A DNA stretch of 64,000 bases from Zeugodacus cucurbitae (GCF_028554725.1 NC_071671.1:14941501-15005500); one strand, 5' to 3'; counted from the first letter of the stretch, positions 36,164 through 49,255 are shown. A program made the numbers and translations. Notes: generated by a model not told the origin, from the sequence alone.

Positions 36164-36626
36164 ACAACGCTTGGACCTAATGTGCGAAAGGTATCACAAC
36201 GAGGGTAAATTTATTTATAATTCACATGATTACAATATGGGGAAAATGACTTGTAGTTATACCATCTTCGATCATTTCCAGTGGTTTCGCGTGGTCGGAC
36301 GCCTCTTCATCTAAATGAGAAATATTCTAGATGATGAAGCCAAGCCTATGTGTCGCGCTCATCACGAGAAGGATGAGGTGCAGCTTTATATCGAAAACGG
36401 TTTTTTGGATGCAAGTTTGACGGTATATATTTAATATTTGATTTTTCAGGATTGACCAGAATTTGATGATGCGGATTCCGGTATTGACATTGAGACTACT
36501 CTGTCTCTGGCACGGAATTCACATCTGTGCTACCATATTATTGGAATTGGTGCAGAAAATGCTGTTATCTTCGGCCAATTTAAGTATCAAAATTATTTCT
36601 TTTTATTATTATATTATGAATATTAT
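36164..36626 (+). pseudogene. Broken exon pair, unprocessed duplicate of an unknown gene
   Basis: After a strong acceptor (CTTTCGTCCTTAG, ending at 36163) a plus frame reads RLDLMCERYHNEGKF, CSYTIFDHFQWFRVVGRLF, then after a TAA at 36312-36314 continues MRNILDDEAKPMCRAHHE to GFLDASLT. A 27-nt GT...AG segment (36423-36449), too short to be a working intron, is followed by an in-frame TGA (36453-36455), then FDDADSGIDIETTLSLARN and IIGIGAENAVIFGQF. The composition is clearly protein-like apart from the two stops. The retained acceptor and intron relic point to a segmental copy, not a retrocopy. I cannot name the parent. Confidence 0.5.
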
Positions 36627-38581
36627 TAGTATTATGCTTAGATTATGAATAATAAAAATAAAAATACTTAAAATAAAGAATGAAACGACCTTAAAAAAAA
36701 TTAAACCAATCTTTAATTAAGAAAATTGAGATAGAAATGGTAAGTCAATCGCAAAAGTCACCCAAAATTTTATCAATTTAGCAAAAACTATAAAACATAG
36801 CGGTACATTTCCAGGAGAAACGGCTCACGCAATAAAAAGGCACTACTAACAACAAGCAATTCTTAACGACAATAATTTATTACATATAATTTTTCATTTT
36901 ACAGTTATAACTGCATTCCACCATAACTACCACCGCCTGTGTCTTGAATGAACTCAATCGAAATATTAAACTTTTCTGGTGATTTAAAGTTGAGCTAAAG
37001 TGAGTCGATGTAAAAACAGCTTTCGCAAGCTTGATGGATCTGGATATTCCGATAGAGCTATATATATAGCCATTACAAAGAAATCAACGCTTCTAAGATT
37101 TACAAGAAGCGTTCTTTCATGTTATTGTTTTTGCTCTAAATTCTATTGGCAAAGTCATCTAAAGAAGCAGAAAAAAAATTTAGCTCATTCTACGACCTAC
37201 TTGAATCTCCCGTGACAAAACGCCCTTTGTTCTATTTCCTGTTCCCTCTGCTTGGAAAATGTAGTTACACAGCAGTCGATCTGGCTGTAGTTAAATGCTG
37301 CCGCCTCGCCTTGACGCTCATTTGGAGAATCATTATCCTCAGCGTTGCAGTCATTGTTTCCGCAAGGATATAAACGCAGCGCTGCATTTACATGCTGCGA
37401 TAGTCATGATGAGGATGCAAATATGAACAACTACAACAAATACTTAACCGGTTACAGTAAAGAAATGGTCATAAAAGCATTAAAATGTTCCTGGTGGCAA
37501 TGCTTTTCCCTAGCAAAATTCCACCCACTTTTTGTTGGCCTTTCACAACTCGACCGCCTTGACGCCTTCACTGCATTAATGAATGCCAACAGCTCCAACA
37601 CGCACCGCCCTCGGTGTTGCTTTTACATATTCCCTCCCTCTTTCACTCTCGCTTTGTTCAGTGGATTGTAACATTTTATTTTTCGTAGGTATTCCTTGCG
37701 GCTGAAATTAAGATCTACTTTGTAATTTTGTCATTTCATTATACGTGCAAGCGGAGAGGGGAGAGCGGTGCGAATACTAGGAAAGCGTCATTGGATGAAA
37801 TACCTTTGTGGATTATAAAAAAAGCTCTTGATGTCAGTTTGTTGCTTATCATTTTCAAACGTCGCATGATGAACAAAAATCAACATTTTGTATACACGTA
37901 TAATTCTAACTATTTAGAGTTGAGTTTACGGCAAATAGTTTTTGTTTGAAGGTGAAGTGCTAGTTGAAAATTCTTTAATGAGTTGGCATGCTGAAAAGTT
38001 TTCGAAATTTTCTACAAAATTAGTCATAAATTGCTCATCTATTCTGAAGCTAGATCTTATTATAAGGAAAGTGGAAAAGTATGATTTTTTTTTGACTTAT
38101 TAACCTTTTCTTGTTACTTATTAACTTCATCCTTTAAATGAGAGCTAGAAGTCTTAGCCATCATAATATATTCGGGTATGTTTCGGGTATGTAAATTCGT
38201 CTGTCATGCGAACACGTTGGAAACCAAAAACAAAAAATTTTACGAAATATATTTTATAGCGAAATTTCTTCCTTGGGTAAACTTTGCTCAATATGATACG
38301 ATAGTTTTTAAGACGTTGGAGGAGGTTGCCAAAATATCAGTAATTATATTTCTTGCGTTTTATTGGAAAATAAACTTCGTTCGCTCTAACAAAAACCCTT
38401 CATTTTACTTTACCATTCATAAGGCGTTAGAATTTAAAATTCGTACACAATGTTATTTCATATATTATTCCACCTCTTGCAATCAAAGCAATTTGTTCAC
38501 TCGTCTTGTAGGCAAACCTCTTGTAAGATTGCACAAATCAGTGACTAGGAAGCAGAGAACTGCAATTATTCCCTTTTTTGA
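36627..38581. other. No supported gene
   Basis: Short plus-strand frames at 37000-37950 and a 139-codon frame at 38178-38597 have no motif, no supporting splice sites and mixed AT-driven composition. I leave them unannotated. Confidence 0.45.
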
Positions 38582-39218
38582 GTCATTGGTTGAGTAACAC
38601 AGAAAATAGTATTAGTGCATATAAGTCAAAAATCATCAAACACAAAGATCCACTAAAACATATTTACTCACAGCACACAAACCGAGAGCATGAAAAATGA
38701 GTAAGTTTCTCTTCATAAGTATCGTTGAAGTGTTCAATTGTCTCATGAGCCAATAATTCAGTCAAGATAAACAAAAATGAGCCATAATGGCAGTAAAGTT
38801 AATAATTTTAGGTTCTAATTTATTTCTTTTAATAGTAATATATTGAAAATAAATAAAGACGCACGAAAATACATGTTCAATGAAATAATGAAACATGTAA
38901 TGTGACAAAGTTCTCACTGGGTATCTTAACTTTCGTGCTCAGCTACGAAGTCACAATTCCACTCATGCCGATCAGTGTAGCGAGCTCATTCAAGTTTATT
39001 TTCGTAGTGACCAATGAACAAGTGAGTAAAATTAAATTTTTAATATACGCTCGTTTGAGTCATAAATTGACGGCACATATGAGTGTAGAAATACTATGAG
39101 TTTTTTTTGGTTTGGTGGAAATGAGTCTTTGTCATTTTTGATATTAGTATTAGAACTCATTTACACCAAAATGTTTGGCTCATGAGTTAGTGCACTAATT
39201 TCATTATTACTCAATGCA
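38582..39218. repeat. Possible degenerate inverted-repeat element
   Basis: The left end CATTGGTTGAGTAAC...ATTAGTGCA resembles the reverse complement of the right end, CATTGAGTAATAATG...ATTAGTGCA. TGAGT and ACTCA words are frequent in between. The match is imperfect and no TSD is clear, so this is tentative. Confidence 0.25.
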
Positions 39219-42155
39219 GATCTCTGCTAGGAAGCACAAGAATAAGCAAAAATACGAAATATCACCAAATTCCAACAACTATTAAGCGTGTACGTGTTAA
39301 TGTGTGAGTGTGTGTGCGATTGTATGGGTTCGAGTTAATCAAATGAAGAACACCTTTCGCTGCGTGCAAAGTTAGAGATGAAATTGAAATCCCAAAAAAT
39401 AAACAAACATTGCAAGGAAGAAAATTGTGTTTGGTTTACAAAAACAAGTCTAGTTATATGCATGTATTGGCAACATTTGTGTGTGACATAACTTGCGGCA
39501 GGTCCAGCCGCAAGGCGATAAACACACGCCTTGCCACATGTTGGCTTGAGACTTCTTTAGCTTTCCTTGTTTAGTGATTTTTCGAAGATTTTCGCTTGGT
39601 TTGGCAGCCAAGGTGAAGAGGCTGAGGTGGAAATAAGTGGAGCAAAGAAAAATGTTAAAGTGATGGTGAAAAGTGTGGAGCGTGGGGTAAGAAAGAGCGT
39701 GTGAGTTGAAGGACACGACCATAATGCTTCTCATGTCGCTTAGATGGCAAAAGGTCTGTGGATCCGTGTGTATTTAGTTTTCTTTGGCAATATTGTATAT
39801 ATGCACTTGAGTTGCTTACGAAAATTTCATGATTGCTCATACACACATATTTGGATGGAAGTAGTAAAATTGTATCTTAACGTAAATATTTTTCACTTGC
39901 AATGGTCCGTGGTTGAATGAACAAGTAAACCTTACTTTGCATAAATACTCGATAAAGGTCGCACATTGAGCTTACACAAGTATTATAATCATTTTATATA
40001 TTCTGAATTTCTTATCCAAAGCCTTAGCTACATAAATAAGATGGACTAGTTTGTTTCTAAATATGTCTGAAGGTTTAAATAGTGAGTGTCTCTGCTCTAA
40101 TCCAACTCAACCTCGTAATCTACCGCTTATTACATAATTTTTTGTAATTTCTGACATTTATTTCGATTCATAAATCTTACGAATCATTATATGAGTAAGC
40201 ATTTGTATAATTCACAAAGTTACTAAGTGTATTCATGAGCTTGGGGCATTCAGAAAAACCTACATTTAATCTCAACAGCAGATGGCTTTCAGTTTTGAAT
40301 CCTAATTCAAATTAGTAACAAAATTCACCAAATTTTCATTAAACTTTGTAAGTCTGGAATTGAATTCTTGAAAAGCTTCTTTTACTCATTTACTTACTTG
40401 CGGAGTAGTTTAAGAGACAATAAAAGTGAGTACATATATATAAATTTGTAATGAAGCAAATCTCGCATAGTGGCTCCAGAAAGCAACAGCTTACCACCTA
40501 CAGTGTCGGAAAAGAGAGATGGAGTGGCAATGCTGATTGTCTGCAATTTTTTATTTTTGTAGTTGCAACAAATATGTATTATCCCTAATGGAGACCAAAT
40601 CTGACTGATAACAGCTTAGAAGACAAACTTAAATGTGTCTCTATATATTGATAAATACCTAACCTAGCACACTTGTATTTTGATAACTATGTGGAAGCGA
40701 ATGCAATTGTAGGACGATTGTAGTTACAAGTACATAAGTAAATAAATACTTATGCTTATTGTGCGGATTTAGGCACTGTTGAAGGCGTTGGAAATGTTTG
40801 TGGCATTTTGTTGTAGGCGAACAGTTTGTTGCAACTTTTCATTTTTGTAATTCGTAAATATATTACAGTGATTATTTGCATTGTACACTGTGGTAAAAAA
40901 TTAATTGGCAGAGCTTAAATCTTAAAGTAATAAAAATTTTAAGAGACCATTTTCGTGGACAAGTATAATCTGCAGTTGAAATATTTCAACAATCCTTTAT
41001 GGAATAGATATGGATAGATATCTATTTGTACAGTTAATAGATAGAATCTGATTTGTTCTGTATAGAACTGAGACATACTATACATTTTTGTGTTCTACAT
41101 AAATATAACTATATAAATAATATTGCCCAAGCAAAGATAAACTATGATTTGCAACTTTTGATCGATAAATATATGGAATGGTATATTTTACAAATCTAAA
41201 GGCCTTAGTCTAAAATATTACCAGTCTGCGGTTCATTTGATTTGTAAATATCTAACAAACAATTATTTTCTAGTGTATGTTACAGGAAACACACAAATCT
41301 GTTCGCAGTTTTGGTCTGTTGGCATTTGTTAATTATCAAGTTTGGATTTCAACGCACATGACAAAAGCATATAAGTAAAAAATGAGAATATAGAAAAAGT
41401 TAAACGGAAACGGATGTCAAACAAAAGTTGGAGTTGGAGTGTCAAATTCCTTCCTATACAAATAACAGCTTCGGACAAGTCGACATCCGCTAAAATAATA
41501 TGAAGTCATGTCGAAATTGTTGAAATGTTTTGCTTAATTACTGTAAATATTGGCATAAAAATAAAATTTCTGAATTTTGAAATTGAAATTGATGCGAGTT
41601 ATCAAGAGACCATAATAAAGTTGGCGACAAGTGGCTGAACTTACACTTCTTAAGCATTTAACCACAAGGTTTTCAAGGTATTCCAAATATGAGTTGAATA
41701 TATGACAGCGCATATTTAATGTTCGAATAAATTATGCATCCGCTTTGAAATCTGTATCTGCCATCGCCGTTGCAAAGTTTTTGCGACAAAAATAATGACC
41801 GTATCAAATGTGGAGGCCTTTAAGTGAATAAGTAATCTCGCTTATCTTCTCTACTATGTTATTTTATAATTTCAGTGTGACTTTCAGTGCTTTGTAATAT
41901 ATTTCAGAATTGTATTATATTATGCAGTTTCAGCAGAGTTTTTTTATTATTACAGAACACGCACCACTTAATATGCAAATTCCATCACACAATCCCTAAT
42001 TATTTTCGTACCCATGATGACCACACAAATACATACTTATAAAACTTTAATGTTCCAACTAACGGTACGAAATAAGCAGCAACACACGTGTGAGCTGCCA
42101 TTTATGATGTACGAGTATAACAGTTTTATTTTAAAACCTCAATTTTCTGATTTAG
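39219..42155. other. Gene-poor stretch
   Basis: About 2.9 kb of AT-rich DNA. A GC-richer patch near 39480-39740 gives a 94-codon minus frame with no motif. Nothing else is seen. Confidence 0.45.
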
Positions 42156-42252
42156 GTGCCGGAACGAACCAACGCCATCACCTTGGTCATTTGGCGGGGG
42201 ATCAAGGGCAGTCTGTATGTATTTGAATTTGGTCAGCACTTAGTTCAGCGGT
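42156..42252 (+). CDS. Possible internal exon, frame ambiguous
   Basis: A strong acceptor (AATTTTCTGATTTAG) ends at 42155, followed by a GC-rich segment. In phase 0 it is open to a donor CGGT|GTGAGT at 42252 and reads VPERTNAITLVIWRGIKG. In phase 1 (the phase left by the exon ending at 17953) it is open to a donor TCT|GTATGT at 42221 and reads AGTNQRHHLGHLAGDQGQ. Both are plausible and neither is recognised. The composition jump and splice sites support an exon. Confidence 0.35.
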
Positions 42253-43795
42253 GTGAGTGACTGCGTTAAAAAGGACTTATGCGCATAAATTACATGAAAC
42301 CGTACTGTTGGACTATAGTAAGTCCAGTCTCGCGTACAATGGCAAAGTTAGGTCATATACGGCGCTGGGCGACCTCCATAAAATCATTTGGCATATACAT
42401 TTTGGAGGACTCCTCTAAATTCATATACATATGTATGTATTCGTAGCCGTATTCGCATGCAGCAATTTCACCATCATTTCATACCTTTTCCTCTGATGTG
42501 AAATTTTTCATTTTTATTTTCCTCTCATTTTAATGTTTCGCTTTTCCTACGATTTTTTAAGTGCCCATAAAACTTAGGAAACTATTAATAATGACTGAAA
42601 TTTGAAGTCGTAAAATGTTATTTATACAAACACACATCTAGATGTTGTTGGCAATTCTGCTGAAAAGAATGTTCATGTCTCACTGGAATTTATGTAACCG
42701 CGTCAATTCTATGTTATAAATGGAATTTATTTAGATCTCACAAAAGTTATAAAAAAATAAAAATAAAGCGCGAATGATAGCCGAAGAGATGAAAGTAAAA
42801 TAAGAGAAATTGTTTATATTCATTAAAATTTATTTTTATAAAACACAATGTTACTCTCTCATTTTACCACGATCTGAAAGAAGGCAATAATACAATTTCT
42901 ACGGATACCGGCTCCACGATATCACAATTTATAATTGACTAATGTGGGTCAATTCAGCAATATTCACCAAAACATTTAAACTATTTAGTATTGCATACGT
43001 TCTGTTAACTCAAGATCAAATTAACTGTAATATCTTAGCTTAGATAAGAGTCTAACTCAAAAGATTTTATTATAAGTTGCACTAAAACACCTTCTAGTAT
43101 TATTAAGGTTACGTTGAGTTTGCCAAACCTAAAACTCATAAAAATTAATCTAGACACTTATATATAGATAAAGCACCAATATATAGAATCCATCTATTTG
43201 GATAAATATACATAAATAGCCTAAATTATTTTTCCTCATAATCTTAAAAGGAGCTCACGGCAACACTTTTCACGAAGTGGACGAACTTAATTTACTTCTC
43301 ATGAGTTAACCTGAGAAGGGCCAAATGGACTTTGCAAACGAGCTATAACTAATGGTTGAGATCATAAACCTCATACGAGACGCATGGCAATGGTAATGAA
43401 CATTAAATAGATATATAGATAGAGAGATATTTTTGGTTTCACATTCATTTTGCGCTTTTCTCGCCACTATGCCCTCTCTCAGGAGTTCTTATAAGAATTT
43501 TCAGAAATAAACAGGCACTATTCTAAATTGTATGCTAGTAATGCGACCGCTGTGAAAATATTTTGTAGATTATGCCACGGTTGAACCCATTAATCAGCAT
43601 GGGTCTAATGAAACGTATTTCACCACCTCCATACAAAAAATTTTCTGTTACATCTAGTTTAGAGTCTATTTCGTAGACGCCATGTGAAAATGCTCAGCCG
43701 CACTCAAGGCAATACTAGAAATATTTTAAATACATACAATTAAATTAAAAAGGCACCAAAGAGCAGTTGTTTAGTATTCGCATACATTTGTTGCT
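42253..43795. other. No gene seen
   Basis: AT-rich sequence without ORFs of note or repeat-family members. Confidence 0.5.
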
Positions 43796-44094
43796 TCATT
43801 TTGTAATTGTTGTGTCTTTAAGGCGCAGATAGTGCTTACTGTCTGCCACTTGCGGTAGGCCCCACAATTCAGCTAGGTACAAGCGGTGGAAGCGGCTGGC
43901 AACATTATCAGGGAGGTGTACACCGAGGTAATTGGAATTCTCGTACTCTGTAGAGTAAGGGTAGTATGTAAGTGAGTATAAGGTACGCGCGTCTATGTCG
44001 CCAAAATGCTGGGTGTGCGCCTGTATACCCGCCACAATCCACTCGCAATTAAGTTGGCACGAACATAAGCGCGTGCGGCTGCGTCTTCATATCT
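43796..44094 (-). CDS. Coding-like open frame, unrecognised
   Basis: A minus-strand frame of about 98 codons ends at a TGA at 43796. The GC-rich third positions and balanced composition (LTYYPYSTEYENSNYLGVH then NVASRFHRLYLAELWG) look like real coding sequence. There is no ATG near the 5' end, so an internal or terminal exon is more likely than a whole gene. A GTATACAG just inside could be its acceptor. No domain is recognised. Confidence 0.3.
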
Positions 44095-46948
44095 ACTTAT
44101 TTAAAGTTTGTATGTAGATGCGTTCGTGTTTTTACAACTCAAGTCTCCCGCTGCTCTTTGTGCGTATTTTGTCGATGCCCGGCACTATTTGCCCCCTGGA
44201 ACGCGTTTACTTCGCATAAATAACGCAAATGCGAGACAAGATTGCATGTAATCGCATATGTTGCGAGCGTGACTGCGTGCGTGTAATCGCGCTCGGAGTG
44301 TTTCTAATGGATAACAACATGAGCATGGGTGCATGCCAAGGACCGACGATAGGCGCTTCCCGCCAGACAATCTGCCAATGCCCTGTTGTTCCGCTTCCAA
44401 GCTTAAAAATCAGCGAATATTTGCAGCGGGAAACGATTTATGCGATTTGTTTGTGAACTGCAGTTGTTAACTACTTGTTGTGGATTGTTGCTATGTATTG
44501 TACGTTGTTGTCTGCTGCATATTCGCTGTTTGCTGAGTAGGTTACTGCTGTAACTGCTGCTTATTTGCTTGTTTGTCCGTCGAGCGGTCGTGTATGTTCA
44601 CTGATTGTCTACAGAATTTCAACAATTCTCCACATTGCCGCGCTTGCCATGCTTACAGCACGCGTTAATACTAATTTATAACAAGTATTAACTTAGAGGC
44701 AATGCGGAAATCAGAAGATGATAATTCTTTAATTCCAAGTTTGAGTTATGTTAACAATAATATGGGATCTGCACTACATTGTAGGTTCTTGTCATTTGTG
44801 AATAAAAGTAATTTAATAACTTCGAATTAAAACTGCTTTCCGTTCAGATTATGAACACCTCAGATCATCCCACCTAAACCTCATTGAAAATTTCCCGTAT
44901 GAAAAATCATCGTATATTATTTCCTGCTGGTCATGGGTGTATGCATTTAGAGTTTTGGCTAAATAACAATGTGCTTGTAAATTGCTGCCTTAATGAAGCT
45001 GAAGAAAAAATGTAAAAGACTTTGAATGTGTCGAAGCCGATACTCATAAGGGAAGTGGGGATATTAGGAGTGATTAGAGAGTACAAAGAAGTAATTACCG
45101 TTAAAAAAAATGGTTGACTGGTGCTCCAATTAATTAAGGAAATGTTATGACTGCATGTTAACATTGGATAGATGCCACTATTAATAATTGTACAATTGGA
45201 ACATTGTACAAATTTATGAATTTTTATGATAATTACAAAGCAATAGCTCATAAACGCCCAAAACCAAAATTAATGACCTCGACCAACAAAAACCAATTTT
45301 TAATTGAATGCACAATAATTTGGTGATTGTCTGTATTAGAAGGAGTCTTAAAATGAACCTGAAGTACAGTGAAAATAAATTAACAAGTTTTTGTTAATTA
45401 TAAAAAACCATACTCCATATTTCCACTCCCCTCTCCATCAAACAGCAACTGCTACAGCAAGCAATTATCTGTTCATGCAAGCAACAATCGTCACTTACAA
45501 TATGGATAAATGAGCAGAGAAACACAAGTGGCCAAACCTTAATATGAATACGCGAGTATCACCAGCAGTGACGGCAGGAAGAGGGACAATGTTGCCAGGA
45601 GCATAGCTGTCCAACTGTTGTTGTTGATTGGTGGCAATTGCCTATGCACGGAAGGTCGTAGGCAGTCCTCCCGTCTTGCATTCATTGCTAGAGGCCGCTT
45701 CCGATCAAGATCTTTTTTGCCTCTTATCTATGTGAATATTTCCACGTGTTATGAGTTTATTCAGGTTTTTGATTTTGTAGCGGCCAATATGCAATCGCTT
45801 GTTACGAAGCCATTAACTTTTGATGTGCGCATTGCGAATTTTTATTACAATTTTAAAGCGCGCAGAGAAGCACCATCGAGTCTCTTGCGAAACACCGCAA
45901 GATGAGCGTGTAAAAGGAATGGCGGTGGCATAAAGCGCAGCTGCTTTGCCAACTGACAATAAAATTTAGTGCTAAAGTCGGCAATGTGTTGCTTATTTGT
46001 TGAAGAGTGTTTCGCTTATTCTCCTCTGTGCTCATTTGTCGCGGCATTCAAGTCAAATTAACGTATCCATCTGTGCTTACGACTGATAACCATGATTGCC
46101 CTTTTATTGGCGCTCATTGAAGTGGTTGTTGTTGACACATGCCACACGCGTCTCTTGGAACATTGACAACAATTGCCGCGTGGTCTCACACACGAGAGAT
46201 TCGAAATAAAAAAGCGTAAATAATATAAAAAATCAATTTGAATTTGGTAAATATAGATACTTCTGCTCTATGCAGATGAAATGAGAAAATAGGCTTAGAA
46301 ATATAACAATACTGCTTTAAATAAATAAATTGTTGGTTTTTGACATTTTTGGAGATTTGAATCAGATATTACTTCGGGCTGATTCAGCAGGAATACTCTA
46401 TATGGACGACTATATGTACAGAACTTTGGATCCGTTCAGTTATAACCCACTCTTGAGAATAAGACAATGAGGTTTAATTAAATATAATGTCACCTAGGAG
46501 TATTCTCGGTTAATTCCTGCAGCCTTTCAACGAATGAACTGGGCGAGTAACAAAGGTTTGCTTAGATATATGTATATCTGCTTCAAAGTTCTGAAGTATG
46601 AATGTGTCGTTCCTGTAGTTTTCAAAGTTTCACTTAATGCTCCTAAAAGACGGTTCTGTTTTAACATGGTGTCTGTAGTTAACGAAAGCAGACTAGAAGA
46701 CATTACTTTGACTGTAGCAACAAATTCCTATTGTTGGTGATCTTCAGAGACGCTTTGGCAGGACTGTACCTCAAAAATATGTAATTTAAAAGTTTGCCGG
46801 TAGGATTGTACTGTATCTACTTGTAGAACAATAAAAGGACAAAAAGCAAACACAAATCGAATGTTGTTTTAATAATTCTATGTGTAAGCTGAGTCATATA
46901 TGTAAATACATTTATAAAACTATGCATATATATTACTGTAATTAACTA
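44095..46948. other. No supported gene
   Basis: A GC-richer patch at 44150-44460 gives frames on both strands (71 and 75 codons) that contradict each other. It may be a conserved regulatory or promoter block. The remainder is AT-rich with only short frames, including a 95-codon plus frame at 45618-45905 without motifs. Confidence 0.4.
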
Positions 46949-47550
46949 TGTCGAGTTAAGTCGACGATGAGGCCGATTCCGTTTGAAGGAAAAAAGTTAG
47001 TATTGGGGATTATAATATTTAGTTTATTTATATGGGTGTGTAAGTAACAATAGGGTTAATTGTTCTTTGTATAATTAGTTATAATTTAGTGTTAGTGTAT
47101 CGAAACTATGTATATGAACTGTAGGATAATTCCTTGTGTTGTGTAGTGTTTGACTCCTCTGTGTTGATGATGTTCCTCCTTCTTTGTTTACACTTTGTAC
47201 GGGTTTGTGTTTTGTGGGTCTCTTATTTAGTTATGCGTTTTCGTTTGTTTTATTGTTTACAAATTTGTGTAAATTTGGGTTTTTTGTTCACTTGTTTTAA
47301 AGCGCGGGTTTGGGTTCGGGTTTTTGTTGTACACTTTATTAGCGCGGGTTTTGGGTTCGTGTTTATTGTATCACTTTATTTAAAGCGCGGGTACTTGTTC
47401 GGGTTTATGTTGTTCACTTCACTTCTTTTTCTCTATATTGTACACAGGGTAATGTGTGATAGGTGAAGTTGGGGCGGTTTATCTCCTCTGCATTACTTAT
47501 CTATTACGTTTTGGAGATTAATGCAGAGGAGTATTTGTTTGGACTAAACA
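46949..47550 (-). repeat. Left LTR (3' LTR of the element)
   Basis: It begins TGTCGAGTTAAGTCG and ends GGACTAAACA. Three imperfect tandem units of about 43 bp with GCGCGGGT cores lie at about 47289-47415, and a 13-bp-stem hairpin (CTCCTCTGCATTA and its complement) lies near the right end. In element orientation both are in the first part of the LTR, probably U3. The antisense 110-codon frame here is not a gene. Confidence 0.92.
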
Positions 47551-47563
47551 TCCCGGCCGCCTT
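47551..47563 (-). other. Polypurine tract
   Basis: On minus AAGGCGGCCGGGA directly precedes the 3' LTR start, the position and type of purine-rich primer found in BEL elements. It confirms the minus orientation. Confidence 0.65.
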
Positions 47564-47642
47564 GCAGTATCTGCGAAATAAATAAGTATTAATGGGGTAT
47601 GAGTAAATTTCTGGAGTATACTTATCTATTATAGGGTGCAAG

Positions 47643-47891
47643 TTAGGGTTGAACAATCCGAGTAATGTGTGGGTAGATATCCGCTCCGATCTCCAACATA
47701 AGCTCTGCTTGAGTATGATAATGTGGGTCAGAGAGGACTATGTTGTCAAAGAGTAAACAACGTCTGAGTCTCTTAGGGGTCGGGTTTATGAGAGTGTATA
47801 AGGGTCTGTTTAGCCAGTAAGGATGATACTTCTTTCTCATTTTCTGGGTGCAGTCTTGGGTGACCATGTAGAGATGAATAATGTTTTCCAT
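47643..47891 (-). pseudogene. Fragment of a second BEL protease domain
   Basis: In a shifted frame overlapping the end of the previous region, the minus strand reads IVLSDPHYHTQAELMLEI and then GADIYPHI, resembling the DUF1758 segment that ends a BEL protease (the same GxDIYP motif seen in the first copy). It stops at 47643. It continues the foreign gag piece after a frameshift and supports the chimera reading. Confidence 0.55.
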
Positions 47892-49071
47892 TGCAGGTGG
47901 AACATCGATGTCTGCTTATGCATCCTTCTGTTTTGTGGGATCTGGCTAAACAATTAATACAATAGCGGTGTCTGATGACTGCTTCATATTTTTTGTATAA
48001 GTTAGCCGACAAGTATTTGGTACATGTGGCTAATCGGTGGTCATCTTTGCATAATCCACATGCAACATGACAATGAGTTTTGCTTCTTTGTTCATTGGTG
48101 ATGTTTATTCGGGTTGTGTTGTGATCATCGTTTTCATATTTCTTCCGAGTTGTGGGTAGGGTTCTTACATAGTGGTCATCTGAATGTCGTCGGTTAGTTT
48201 TTTGAAGCTTTTCCTCTGATCTGGGACTTACGGGATCTTTGGGGATTTCCTCCACCTCTTCAAAGCAAGTGAGTAGATACTCTGACTTGATTTTGTGGTG
48301 AAATGATGCTATTGATGAGTTTTTGGAGGGTTGGGTTATGGGTCCGGACAGAATCCATCCGAATACTGTCTCTTGAGCTAGGAGTGAGCCTAGAATGTTT
48401 CGTTTTATTCCGCCTAGTAGGATATTTGGGTAGATGTCACTACCAATTAATATGTCAACGGGTCTCGGTTTGTGGAATTGGGTATCCGCTAGGGCGAAGC
48501 CAAGATTATTTAGACCCAGATTTAGGTTTATTGGGTATGTGGTTACATTATCGGTAATTTTGTTCATAATTAATGACTGAGTTGAAATTTTGTAATTCGT
48601 GTTTACGGGTGAACGTAGGGTAATATTACACATTTTTGTGGGGGTTGCTAAAACCGTGCTGGTTATTCCGGTCACTTGGGCTGATGTAGAGTGGGTGGGT
48701 ATATCCAGACTTTGTTGAAGTCTTTCAGATATAAATGTGCCCTCTGAACCTGAATCTATTAGAGCTCTCGCATAATATCGCTGACCATTATGTTCCACTT
48801 GAACCATAGCAGTACCCAATAATGTCTGCTTCCTACTTGGGTTGTGTGGTTCTCGGGTTGAGAATTGAGTGGACTGTATTGTGCTGGCGTAGGCTTGCTG
48901 AATTGTGTTGTGGGTAGGTATTGCGGTACTTGTAGCGGTATCAGAAGTCGTACTAGTCATTCTTGAAGTTTCCAGAGTGGATTCAGGTAGAGGGTTATAT
49001 TCTCTGTGAATCAAGGTGTTATGTCTCTTGTGACATTTGCGACAAGAGTATTTACTACTACAGTTCTTGTA
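47773..49071 (-). pseudogene. BEL gag-pol remainder: zinc knuckle, protease, RT stub, second gag piece
   Basis: In element order: the rest of the zinc knuckle (CRKCHKRHNTLIH); a DUF1758-type aspartic protease with the catalytic ALIDSGSEGTFIS and a later DILIGSDIYPNILL; the very start of the RT region (EEVEEIPKDPVSP, DDHYVRTLP). The reading then passes without a stop into a second, different zinc-knuckle block (CGLCKDDHRLATC, YCINCLARSH, CSTCNGKHYSSLHGH). RT, RNase H and integrase are absent. Fusion of an RT stub to another gag suggests recombination between two BEL elements, probably by template switching. Open on this side from the transposon edge at 49071. Confidence 0.8.
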
Positions 49072-49184
49072 ACGGGTGATTTTTTTGAGGTTAGGATTTT
49101 CATGCATTAGTATTTGACAGATCACGTGGGATTTCAGACATGGTGTCAAAGAGAAAGATGCTCAGTATGCTTTGACATTTCATC

Positions 49185-49255
49185 ATGAATAGACTTACTA
49201 ACGAGCAACGCTTGCAAATCATTGAATTTTATTACCAAAATCAGTGTTCGGTTCG
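49185..49255 (+). pseudogene. N-terminal stub of the DUF4817-type transposase
   Basis: ATG at 49185 gives MNRLTNEQRLQIIEFYYQN and a few more residues, the start of the DUF4817 helix-turn-helix region, before the deletion junction near 49244-49256. It is offset by two bases from the catalytic frame. Confidence 0.65.

Noticed and set aside
38178..38597. 139-codon plus-strand ORF
   Set aside because: No motif, no UTR-like leader or splice sites; composition follows the local AT bias.
47134..47466. 110-codon plus-strand ORF, repeated at 51857-52189
   Set aside because: It is antisense to the BEL LTR and exists twice only because the LTR does; the Phe/Val/Leu-rich text has no motif.
48303..48557. 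84-codon plus-strand ORF inside the BEL element
   Set aside because: Antisense shadow of the gag-pol frame.
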